From the NCBI GenBank assembly GCA_964497585.1, contig CAZCDS010000065.1:1-36642 (forward strand): a stretch of DNA of 36,642 nt, in the 5' to 3' direction. This stretch comes from CAZCDS01 sp964497585. GTDB lineage: Bacteria; Desulfobacterota; Desulfomonilia; Desulfomonilales; Desulfomonilaceae. The position numbers and the translations under genes were made by a program. Position 1 is the first letter of the stretch; every line of letters starts with the position of its first letter. The notes beneath the pieces are model-generated. The model did not search any database, was not told the DNA's origin, and was given only the letters and a program-made list of their open reading frames with translations. Below are positions 1 through 7,520 of the stretch, piece by piece.

Positions 1-51
<51 letters not shown>

Positions 52-83
52 AACTCTTGCCGGAAATCGCCCGTTTCCTGCTG

Positions 84-830
84 CTAACGGCTACGGCACC
101 GGCAGGAGGGATCCGGTTCCACCGGGGTAACGCGGAAGGTGTCCTTCCAGAGGTCCATGACGAGTAATCCGGCGAGGATCTCATCCTCCTTCCCGACGAG
201 AATCTTGAGTGCTTCGGTCACTTCCACCGACGCGACCATCGTGGCTGTGGCAGAGAGAACCCCGAGTTCGGCCGCGGTCGGGTGCCCTTCGACAGCGCTG
301 GGATCCGGCCACAGGCATCTGAGGCAGGCAGTCTTTCCTGGAATGATCGTCATGACGTTCCCGGACGTCTCAATTGCTCCGCCGAACACGTACGGAATTC
401 CCTTGGCCACAATGGTGTCATTGATGAAGTAGCGGGTCCGAATATTGTCCAGCGCGTCAACAACGAGGTCAACGCCCTCGGTGAGCCTATCGATATTGTC
501 GGGTCCGACGGCCGCGGTCAGGGCTTCGACCTCGATTTCGGAGTTGGCCTTCCTCAAGCGCTCCTCAGCCAGCACGGCTTTGGAAAGGCCCTGTTCAAGG
601 TCAGTCTCGTTGTAGAGCAACTGGCGGTGAAGATTGTGGAGTTCCGGTTCGTCCAGGTCGGCAATCCGCAGGAAGCCAACCCCCGCGCGAGCGAGTAGTA
701 TCGCGATCAGCGATCCGAGCGCGCCGAGACCCGCGATAAACACACGGGCATTCTCGATCCTCTTTTGACCTTCGGGACCGATCACCTTGAGGAGCATGTG
801 CCTGCTGTAACGGGGAATCTGTGATTCCAT
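84..830 (-). CDS. ThiF/MoeB/HesA-family E1-like adenylyltransferase
   Basis: This 248-residue protein belongs to the family that adenylates the C-terminal Gly-Gly of ubiquitin-like sulfur carriers such as MoaD and ThiS. Visible features are the nucleotide-binding loop GLGALG (34-39), the DLD acidic pair (58-60), an N-x-x-R-Q stretch (66-70), a lysine in SKA (84), the DALDN motif (125-129) and a zinc-type CLRC pair (169-172). The usual second zinc pair is reduced to C243-x-C245 at the extreme C-terminus. Length matches MoeB-like proteins without a rhodanese domain. No MoaD- or ThiS-like partner is in the window, so the substrate is unknown. It lies 229 bp downstream of the FadH-like gene on the same strand. 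The start ATG has only a weak ribosome-binding site. Family is confident; specific role is not. Confidence 0.85.
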   Translation of the reverse strand: MESQIPRYSRHMLLKVIGPEGQKRIENARVFIAGLGALGSLIAILLARAGVGFLRIADLDEPELHNLHRQLLYNETDLEQGLSKAVLAEERLRKANSEIEVEALTAAVGPDNIDRLTEGVDLVVDALDNIRTRYFINDTIVAKGIPYVFGGAIETSGNVMTIIPGKTACLRCLWPDPSAVEGHPTAAELGVLSATATMVASVEVTEALKILVGKEDEILAGLLVMDLWKDTFRVTPVEPDPSCRCRSR

Positions 831-899
831 GGGAGCTACCGTGTATCAAAAGGTACGATCCCGCTTCCCGCGGGACGTGAAGGGCTCCCTCATCCTAAA

Positions 900-924
900 C
901 CTCGCCCCCAAAACGGGGGCGAGG
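900..924. other. Perfect 10-bp stem-loop between FadH-like and ThiF-like genes
   Basis: CCTCGCCCCC (900-909) and GGGGGCGAGG (915-924) are perfect inverted complements around the loop AAAAC. No T-run follows on either strand, so this is not a canonical Rho-independent terminator. It could stabilise or process the mRNA between the two minus-strand genes. Confidence 0.6.
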
Positions 925-1059
925 AGCTGGGAAGGAAGCGTCTCGGACATGTGAAAACACTTCGGTAGAATTACGGTCAGCTTTCGGAAGAGGCAACTGC
1001 GCGGGACCCCTTCTACAAGAATGGTTCCCCGCTCCTTCATTTTTCGCGAGAGACTTTTC

Positions 1060-3063
1060 TCAGATCTCGCAGGCAAGATCGAATCCTGCGGTGATCGCGT
1101 CACCGATCTTGCCGACCTTTGCTGCGTCACCAATGACGCGAACCTCGACTTCGGAATCTTCGAGAGCCTTTGCCAGAGAGTTCTCAGGTCGCGAGCCCAT
1201 CGCCAGGACAACGGTATCGGCCGGTATCCTGACGTCCCGGCCCTCCGCATCGGTGTACACCACGTCGACCGGGGAGATTTCCTTCATGGTCGCGCCGGTG
1301 ATCAACTCTATCCCTCTCGAATGGAGATCCTTCATCAGGACCCACCTCGTGGATGGACCGATGTCCTGGCCCATTCTGGGGGCCATCTCGATGACGGTCA
1401 CCTTGTTGACACCCTTGGTTATCAGTTTCCGAAGCACCTCGGGAGTCTCGGCCTGGTGCAGCGTGAGGAAGTAGAGCTGCTGCGGGGAGATAGTCCCCTT
1501 GGAAGCCAGAAAAACAGCGGCCTCTAATCCGACGGATCCTCCGCCGACCACGACGATATTCTTTCCCGTGGCCGCGGTCCCTTTGAGCACGTCCCAGGCC
1601 TGGACAACATAGGGTTCGTCTACGGCTTCGATGGGAGGCTTGAAAGGCGCTGCCCCCGTTGCTACGACGACAACATCGGGTTTTTCCCGGGAGACGAGTT
1701 CAGGAGTCACCTCAACGCCCGTCCGCACTTCGACGCCATACTTGGCAAGCATGGCGCCATAGTAGCGGAACATGTTCATGAATTCGGGCTTGTGGGTTGC
1801 TTCCGCAGACCAACGGACCTGCCCGCCGACGGTATCTTCCCTATCGAAGATCGTAACCTTGTGGCCTCGTTGAGCCGCGGTCGAGGCGAATTCGCATCCC
1901 GCAGGACCTGCACCCACAACGAGTACCTTCTTCGGCGCATCCGTGGGGACGATCTCGGTGTCGGCTTCTCGGCCGGCTCTCGGGTTAACCATGCAGCCCA
2001 CCGGCCGGAGCATGAAGACATGGTCGAAACACCGCTGATTGCAGGCTACGCACCTTCGGATCTCGTCGTACGTGCCGGCCTTGGCTTTGGTACCGAACTC
2101 CGGATCTGCGATGAATCCCCGTGCAACACCCACCATATCTGCGATGCCTTCTCTGAGAAGATCCTCCGCCAGGATGGGGTCGTTTATTCTGTTGCACCCC
2201 ACCACGGGAACGTCCACCGCTTCCTTGATCCCCCGTGCGAGGTACATGAAGCCTGCTTGAGGCAGATCCATCGTGATCTGCGGAACCCGACTCTCGTGCC
2301 AGCCGCCGGTGACATTGATGAGGTCCGCTCCCGCATCCTGGCAGACTCTGGCGAAGACCTTCGCCTCTTCGTTTGTGTGGCTTCCAGGAACGAAATCATT
2401 GCCCGCTACCCTCACTGCCAGTGCCATGTCAGGCCCTACAGTCGCACGGACCTTCTCCACCACCTCCCGTCCGAAGCGTACGCGATTCTCCAAAGGTCCT
2501 CCGTACTCGTCGTCACGCTTGTTGGTCTTGGGAGAGAGGAACTGGCTGATCAGGTACCCCGCAGACGCGAGCACTTCCACCGCGTCGAACCCGGCTTCCT
2601 TTGCCCTGCGGGCCGCCTGGACATAGTCGTCCTGAACGCGCTCGATGTCTTCCATGGTCATGGAGGTCGTCTGCTGACGGCTGAAGCCGCTGACATACGC
2701 GGACGGAGCGAGTACGGGAAGTCCCTTCATGCTGCAAAAGGAGTACGCACCGGCCATGTAGAGTTGGACGACACTCATGACCCCATCCTCGCGGATCGCG
2801 TCCGCGAACCGCTTGAGACCGGTGACGTCGCCGTCGTTCATGATGGAAAGGAAATTGTCCATGCCCGACGCCTGTTCATCGATCGCGGCTCCACCGACAA
2901 TGATCAGTCCTGCTCCCCCTCTCGCCCGCGCACGGTAGAAGTCGATAAGCTGGTCCGTGACCTGCCCGACGGGTGTGTAGTTGAGGTGCATCGCGGTCAT
3001 GACGATGCGGTTGGGAACGGTAATCGGACCTATGGATATGGTTTCGAAAAGCTTCTCAATCAA
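1060..3063 (-). CDS. fadH-like: 2,4-dienoyl-CoA reductase (FadH-like, FMN/4Fe-4S/FAD)
   Basis: Predicted NADPH-dependent 2,4-dienoyl-CoA reductase for beta-oxidation of unsaturated acyl-CoAs. The 667 residues are close to E. coli FadH in length and follow the same order: an old-yellow-enzyme TIM barrel (about 1-335), a 4Fe-4S cluster with C338, C341, C345 and C357, then FAD and NAD(P) folds starting at GAGPAG (384-389) and a second GGGSVG. The FadH catalytic tyrosine is matched in the GYLI context (Y170) and the catalytic histidine in GGWHE (H256), which favours a true dienoyl-CoA reductase over a generic OYE protein. An extra stretch follows GGGSVG, before the continuing NAD(P) fold. It starts at TTG with AGGAGG six or so bases upstream. 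The adjacent dienoyl-CoA isomerase-like gene, 81 bp upstream on the same strand, supports a shared pathway. Confidence 0.85.
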   Translation of the reverse strand: MIEKLFETISIGPITVPNRIVMTAMHLNYTPVGQVTDQLIDFYRARARGGAGLIIVGGAAIDEQASGMDNFLSIMNDGDVTGLKRFADAIREDGVMSVVQLYMAGAYSFCSMKGLPVLAPSAYVSGFSRQQTTSMTMEDIERVQDDYVQAARRAKEAGFDAVEVLASAGYLISQFLSPKTNKRDDEYGGPLENRVRFGREVVEKVRATVGPDMALAVRVAGNDFVPGSHTNEEAKVFARVCQDAGADLINVTGGWHESRVPQITMDLPQAGFMYLARGIKEAVDVPVVGCNRINDPILAEDLLREGIADMVGVARGFIADPEFGTKAKAGTYDEIRRCVACNQRCFDHVFMLRPVGCMVNPRAGREADTEIVPTDAPKKVLVVGAGPAGCEFASTAAQRGHKVTIFDREDTVGGQVRWSAEATHKPEFMNMFRYYGAMLAKYGVEVRTGVEVTPELVSREKPDVVVVATGAAPFKPPIEAVDEPYVVQAWDVLKGTAATGKNIVVVGGGSVGLEAAVFLASKGTISPQQLYFLTLHQAETPEVLRKLITKGVNKVTVIEMAPRMGQDIGPSTRWVLMKDLHSRGIELITGATMKEISPVDVVYTDAEGRDVRIPADTVVLAMGSRPENSLAKALEDSEVEVRVIGDAAKVGKIGDAITAGFDLACEI

Positions 3064-3144
3064 AAGGACCTCCTCTGGGGTTCTGTCATAGAGACAACGA
3101 CCGCCACCACTGCAAAACCACGGAACGTATCCGCGCGTATCCGA

Positions 3145-3978
3145 TTACGCGCCTTTGAATTCTCCCTTTCTCTTCTGCATGAACGCGGCAAAGGCTTCCA
3201 TGAGATCCTCGGAAGGTACGATCATGCTGCTCCGGGCGGCGTTGTAATCAAGGGATTCCCCGAGGGACGCGTCCTGATCGAACAGAAAGACCTCCTTTGC
3301 CCCCTGGACCGCGAGGGGAGGATTGTCCGCGATCTCCTGAGCCAGTTCCAAGGCTTTGGCTTGAAGGGTCTCCTCATCGGGGTACACGTCATTAACCAGG
3401 TTGATCTCCTTTGCTTTCTCCGCGCCGAATCGATGACCCCGGTACGCGATCTCTCTCGCGTGACCCGGCCCGACTATCCGCGGAAGGCGTTGCAGACCGC
3501 CCACATCGGTGATCAGCGCTAGCGTGGCCTCGGGAAGCGCAAAGACGGCATCCGCGGAACAGAGTCGAATGTCGCAGCAGCAGATCAGTTCCAGTCCCGC
3601 GCCGAGACAATACTTCTGAACGACCGCGATCGTCGGCTTGAGCAAACGCTCCAATCGCGTGTGGACCGCCTGGGCCTTCCTCACGATCCGGTAGAATTCG
3701 ATCTTCTGTGTGGCGCCGGTCTTTCCGGTCACGAGGGAAATTATCTCGTTGTCAGGTCCCAGATCGAGCCCCGCGCAAAAGGATGGGCCCTCGCCTCGCA
3801 AAAGCACGACCCTGGCTTCGGAGTCCCCCTCGGCCTCCGCGATAGCCTCGTCAAGCGCGTTCCAGACCTCGACGTTCAGAGCGTTCCGCTTCTCCGGCCT
3901 GTTGAGTATGATGAATCCGACCCGGCCGTCTCTCCGATAGGTGACCGAGCCTTCCCGTGCCGACTCCTTTTCGCTCAT
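3145..3978 (-). CDS. Crotonase, delta3,5-delta2,4-dienoyl-CoA isomerase-like
   Basis: A 277-residue enoyl-CoA hydratase/isomerase family enzyme. The oxyanion-hole segments are FCAGLD (67-72) and CLGAGLEL (124-131). The stretch ITDVGGLQRLPRIVG (156-170) closely resembles mitochondrial dienoyl-CoA isomerase (ECH1). D158 sits at the ECH1 proton-transfer aspartate, and PE at 149-150 gives the second catalytic acid. The first catalytic acid is Glu (E130), as in hydratases, where ECH1 has Asp. Products of dienoyl-CoA isomerase are substrates of 2,4-dienoyl-CoA reductase, which is encoded directly downstream, so the pair probably handles odd-position double bonds. Start ATG with GGAG nine bases upstream. 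A hydratase or dual activity remains possible. Confidence 0.8.
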   Translation of the reverse strand: MSEKESAREGSVTYRRDGRVGFIILNRPEKRNALNVEVWNALDEAIAEAEGDSEARVVLLRGEGPSFCAGLDLGPDNEIISLVTGKTGATQKIEFYRIVRKAQAVHTRLERLLKPTIAVVQKYCLGAGLELICCCDIRLCSADAVFALPEATLALITDVGGLQRLPRIVGPGHAREIAYRGHRFGAEKAKEINLVNDVYPDEETLQAKALELAQEIADNPPLAVQGAKEVFLFDQDASLGESLDYNAARSSMIVPSEDLMEAFAAFMQKRKGEFKGA

Positions 3979-4038
3979 GGGCTGAATCTCCTTGTCATAC
4001 CCAGGAAAATGCGCGTCATTCGATCACGTAAGACTCTT

Positions 4039-4110
4039 CCCTCACCCCGACCTTCTCTAAAAGGAAGAAGGGCTCGAAGGAAGTGGCTTCTCGTCAGGAG
4101 AGAATGAGGG
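4039..4110. repeat. Imperfect inverted repeat, REP-like
   Basis: CCCTCA (4039-4044) and TTCTCT (4053-4058) are mirrored by AGAGAA (4099-4104) and TGAGGG (4105-4110). The spacing is asymmetric, so it would fold imperfectly. It resembles decayed CCCTCACCCC-type intergenic repeats common in proteobacteria. It lies in the 180-bp gap between the radical SAM gene and the isomerase-like gene. Confidence 0.3.
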
Positions 4111-4158
4111 GACATCCGAACCGAGCTCATGCGCCTGATCGTCGAATGTCCAGGGGCA

Positions 4159-6564
4159 TTAATCATCCTCCCGCGAGCCGTGTACGAGAGGCCCGATTCC
4201 TCCGGCGCCCACTCTCATCACGGCTTCTCTCTCCACCGCTGCCTGAACTCGTAGGTCGAGCACGTGGTGCGAGAGTGACGGAATGCGCTGTGACTCAGGC
4301 CTTGCCCTCTTGAGGCACTCGAGCAACGTCTGCTGGAACTCCAGATCCGTCCGTTCCGGAACCGATTCAAGAACCCCCAACGCGCTTGCCGCTTCGTTCA
4401 TGTTGAGCAAACACCGGGCCTTCCTGGTCACCACGTAGGGACCCCCGTTTGCGACGGCTTCGTAATAGGGAATAGCCCAGGCGCACTTGCCCGCGGTGGC
4501 AAGCGTGTCAGCCAGCGCGGCCATGGCCGCAGGCTTGTCTTGCACCATACGCGCGAGCCTCTGCACATCCTCGTGGCGGCCGAGCTTGGCCAACCTGTGC
4601 ACGAGCATAAGAAAGTGAGAAGGGGTCCTCAACAGCTTCGCGGGATCCGCGTCTCTCAGAGCGAAATAATAGAGAATCTCGTTCTGCTCCTTGAGGAGAT
4701 CGAGATCCTCAAAATCGTACCTGTTGTGGATCTCGAGATTCCTGACATCCTCCAATGTCTCCGCAGGCACATGCTTGAATACCTTGCGAATTTGCGCGTG
4801 GACCTCGACCTTCTGGTCGCGAAGCTCCTCCTGCACGTAATCCTCAGGGAAGACGAATTCGAAGGAAACCTCTTCTTCGGCGCGAGCGCCGATGAAGCCT
4901 TTTTCGAAGGACTCGAGCAGTAGACCTCTACCGAGGAGAACGTCCCAGTATTTTCCCGAAATCCCCGTGAATGGTATCCCGTCCATGAAGCTGCGAGAGT
5001 CGAAGATCACTCGGTCGGTAGGGCCGACCGGCTCGTCGGATTCCCGGAAAAAACTCAGTGCGGAGAGGAGTTCCAGAACTGGTTGAGTATCGTCGCCTAA
5101 TAGTTGCACGTATCCCTCGAGGAATCGGACAAGAAGTCCGAACTCCTCGAGCGCCGAACTTGCCAGAGCCCCGTACGCATAGTAGGCCGCTTCACCGCCC
5201 AGGTCATCCTGGTTCTCCAGGAGAAAGTCGATGACCTCAAAAAGCCGCTGCTTGTAGTAGACGTCCTGTTCCATCTGCTCGTTGGCCAGGGCCCACCGGT
5301 TGCGGACAATCCTGATTCCCTCCGGAGACATGGCGTCGGTCTCGTATTCATCCCCGATCGAGTAATAGAGGGGTCGGTAGTAGGGCAGGGGTCTGAAGCC
5401 GTACCGGGAGGGGTTCTTCGAGTAGACGGACCCGAAATAGAGCTGCATCTGCTGAGAGCCCGAGTTGGATAAAATGGGGACCCCGAGGGATCGGACGAAA
5501 TCAATGGTCTCGGTCGCGCGCTCCACGGTTTCGCCAGGCAACCCGAAAATTGAGAAAAGTTCCGTATCCATGCCCAATTCCTGGGCCGCCTCGATATTCG
5601 TTCCCAACTGGTCCAACTCGATTCTCTTGTTGGTGGCCGCAAGGACCGCTGAACTCCCCGATTCCAACCCGAAGGCCACCGTGTCCGCACCGGCCTCGCG
5701 CAGCTTTACCAGCAGCTCAACGTCCAGAAGATCGCTGCGAGTCTGGAACCAGAACGGCGTCTCGATTCCGCGTTTGACCTTCTCGGCCAGGAACCTTTCC
5801 GTTCGCTCCCTCTCTTCCGTAAAGTTGGGGTCCGCGAACCAGAAGCGGCGAATACCCTGTGCGGTCAGCAATTCCATCTCGTCGAGGACTCTCTCCACGG
5901 AATGGAACCGGACCTTTCCTCTGCAAATCCCGGGGGTGATGCAGAAGAGGCACCGGTGGCTGCACCCCCTCGATGAAAGTAGTATCGCGGTGTCTTTACC
6001 CTCCAGGTTCAGGTGCCCGCTTAGGTACGGTGACGCGTACCGGTCCAGATCGTCGGGGAGTTCGGATAGGGGCTCCGTCTCCACAATGCCGCCACCGCAC
6101 TTGCACGCAATGCCTTCGACGGATTCCAGCAGGTCCCCTGCATAAAGGGCCCTCGCCAGGCCGCTCATTACCAACTCACCTTCGCCGCGGACGAGGATGT
6201 CCACATCTTCCAGCTCGGTCAAAGCCTCAGAGGGCATCTGAATCACTTGAGGCCCGCCGAGCGCGATCTTGATCCTGCGATGCCTGGATCTAATGTACCG
6301 ACAGAGGAATCGTACGCGGTCCATGGTGCTCTGATAAGTGGTAAACCCCACCAGGAGTGGATCCATGCGCATGATCCACCGGTCGAGATCTTTTAGGGTC
6401 AGTGGTCTGTCACGCAGATCGTCGAGAATGAGCCCGTCCCATCCTTCTGCCTTGAGCGTGGCCAGAACATATCCGAGAGAAATAGGGATGCTCTCGGAGG
6501 ATTCATAACCCACGTCATGGTTGACATTTATGAAGAGAAACGACACGTTCCGCCCTTCCGGCAA
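4159..6564 (-). CDS. B12-binding-domain radical SAM protein with C-terminal helical domain
   Basis: An 801-residue radical SAM protein. Residues 1-140 resemble a cobalamin-binding Rossmann domain but show no DxHxxG, so cobalamin may be bound base-off or not at all. The 4Fe-4S motif is C201-x3-C205-x2-C208 (SSRGCSHRCLFC), followed by a radical SAM barrel to about 440 with a GLESGS segment typical of the family. The last 350 or so residues are not recognised; they are acidic and helical and end in TPR-like helices (about 640-760). The substrate cannot be inferred. The annotated TTG start has AGGA eight bases upstream. A GTG six codons later (V7, just before the first beta strand) also has a purine-rich upstream stretch and is a plausible alternative. 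It is divergent from the SEC-C gene, 99 bp away. Confidence 0.85.
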   Translation of the reverse strand: MPEGRNVSFLFINVNHDVGYESSESIPISLGYVLATLKAEGWDGLILDDLRDRPLTLKDLDRWIMRMDPLLVGFTTYQSTMDRVRFLCRYIRSRHRRIKIALGGPQVIQMPSEALTELEDVDILVRGEGELVMSGLARALYAGDLLESVEGIACKCGGGIVETEPLSELPDDLDRYASPYLSGHLNLEGKDTAILLSSRGCSHRCLFCITPGICRGKVRFHSVERVLDEMELLTAQGIRRFWFADPNFTEERERTERFLAEKVKRGIETPFWFQTRSDLLDVELLVKLREAGADTVAFGLESGSSAVLAATNKRIELDQLGTNIEAAQELGMDTELFSIFGLPGETVERATETIDFVRSLGVPILSNSGSQQMQLYFGSVYSKNPSRYGFRPLPYYRPLYYSIGDEYETDAMSPEGIRIVRNRWALANEQMEQDVYYKQRLFEVIDFLLENQDDLGGEAAYYAYGALASSALEEFGLLVRFLEGYVQLLGDDTQPVLELLSALSFFRESDEPVGPTDRVIFDSRSFMDGIPFTGISGKYWDVLLGRGLLLESFEKGFIGARAEEEVSFEFVFPEDYVQEELRDQKVEVHAQIRKVFKHVPAETLEDVRNLEIHNRYDFEDLDLLKEQNEILYYFALRDADPAKLLRTPSHFLMLVHRLAKLGRHEDVQRLARMVQDKPAAMAALADTLATAGKCAWAIPYYEAVANGGPYVVTRKARCLLNMNEAASALGVLESVPERTDLEFQQTLLECLKRARPESQRIPSLSHHVLDLRVQAAVEREAVMRVGAGGIGPLVHGSREDD

Positions 6565-6663
6565 TGGAGTATTCCTGCGAATTTTTTACCATAACACTAA
6601 ATGTCTGAACGTCACAACCGGAGAAGTTGACCCAAACCGGGCCGACCTGATAAATCTCATCCT

Positions 6664-6975
6664 ATGAAGAAGATAAAGAGCCCTTGGTACGGACTCTTCT
6701 GGGTCCTGCTTTGGACGGCGGCACTGTTGTGGTTCCTGAGGTCTGGCATCTTTACGTTCCGCGAGTGCGTCGGGCTCGTCCTCGTGTGGATCATATTCGT
6801 GGGAATTACGGTGTACCTCATCGTGCAGAACCTTCGCGTTCAACTCGCGGCCGGTCGGAAACGCCCTCCGACGGAATCCCAAACCCCGGCGCTGAACGCG
6901 CCCTGCCCCTGCGGATCGGGCAAGAAGTTCAAACGATGTTGCGGAGCTTCCGGGCCCCGAGGAACAACCGGGTGA
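6664..6975 (+). CDS. Small two-helix membrane protein with C-terminal SEC-C zinc motif
   Basis: A 103-residue protein with two predicted transmembrane helices (about 8-26 and 35-53), a basic linker, and a C-terminal CPCGSGKKFKRCCG motif (about 81-94). That motif is the SEC-C zinc-binding signature first known from SecA, where it mediates SecB/ribosome contacts. A membrane-anchored SEC-C domain suggests a role at the membrane, but no function can be assigned. It is transcribed divergently from the radical SAM gene across a 99-bp region. Confidence 0.75.
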   Translation: MKKIKSPWYGLFWVLLWTAALLWFLRSGIFTFRECVGLVLVWIIFVGITVYLIVQNLRVQLAAGRKRPPTESQTPALNAPCPCGSGKKFKRCCGASGPRGTTG

Positions 6976-7156
6976 CCATCCTTCCCCATGCAATCTCCTT
7001 GGTGCCCTCGGAAGGCTGAATCGTACGAGCTGTCCATTTGATCAGCATGAAGCGCCCCGCCCGATCAAAACGAGTACCCCCCAGTTGACCGGAAGTTTTG
7101 CGCGGGAGGGGGGCTTGACGTGAATGTCCGCGCGGGTTCGCGAGATCAGCACGCGT

Positions 7157-7186
7157 TTGAACCGCGCGTCAGGTTCAATCTAATAT
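7157..7186 (+). promoter_or_regulatory. Promoter-like element overlapping a TTGAACC dyad
   Basis: TTGAAC (7157-7162) and TAATAT (7181-7186) are separated by 18 bp. TTGAACC (7157-7163) is mirrored perfectly by GGTTCAA (7172-7178) with an 8-bp centre. A repressor dimer bound to the dyad would cover the -35. It sits 334 bp before the SNF2 start. Confidence 0.4.
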
Positions 7187-7446
7187 CCGGTCTCAGGTAA
7201 TGAACATCCGGCCATTTTTAGCCCGCGACACACATGTTCGCAAGCTCTCCAGTGAGGGGGAGACAAATAGACAGAAGTTACTAAAATCAGGATGTTGGAA
7301 TGCCATGCCGACATCCCGGAGATTGTTTAGTTTTTTTCGCGAGAGCATGAATTGACAGGTCCAGATATACCAATTGAGTTAATTATGGGTGAATATTTCC
7401 TTGGTTAAAATCGCTTGGTCGAAATTCCTGAAGCACTTTTTTTGTA

Positions 7447-7475
7447 TTGACAACCACAACATGTTGTGGTACGGA
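7447..7475 (+). promoter_or_regulatory. TTGACA promoter with an 18-bp perfect palindrome in the spacer
   Basis: A consensus -35, TTGACA (7447-7452), is followed at once by the perfect palindrome ACCACAACATGTTGTGGT (7453-7470). The -10 would fall at 7470-7475 (TACGGA, poor). A dimeric regulator bound here would sit exactly between -35 and -10. It lies 50 bp upstream of the SNF2 start codon, so autoregulation or control by a local regulator is plausible. Confidence 0.55.
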
Positions 7476-7520
7476 CGCCACGTGAACTGTGTGCTGTCGG
7501 TATGGTTTCGGGAGTTTTAA

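Larger units (their letters stand above)
6976..7520. other. 545-bp regulatory gap upstream of the SNF2 gene
   Basis: No coding region is convincing here. The second half (about 7300-7450) is AT-rich relative to the surroundings. It contains two promoter-like elements that each overlap a dyad (7157-7186 and 7447-7475, listed separately) and a third TTGACA at 7352-7357 without a good -10. The length and dyads suggest complex regulation of the downstream helicase gene. Confidence 0.6.

Noticed and set aside
1792..3522. 576-codon open frame on the plus strand
   Set aside because: It is the antisense shadow of the FadH-like and isomerase genes and shows no domain or start signal.
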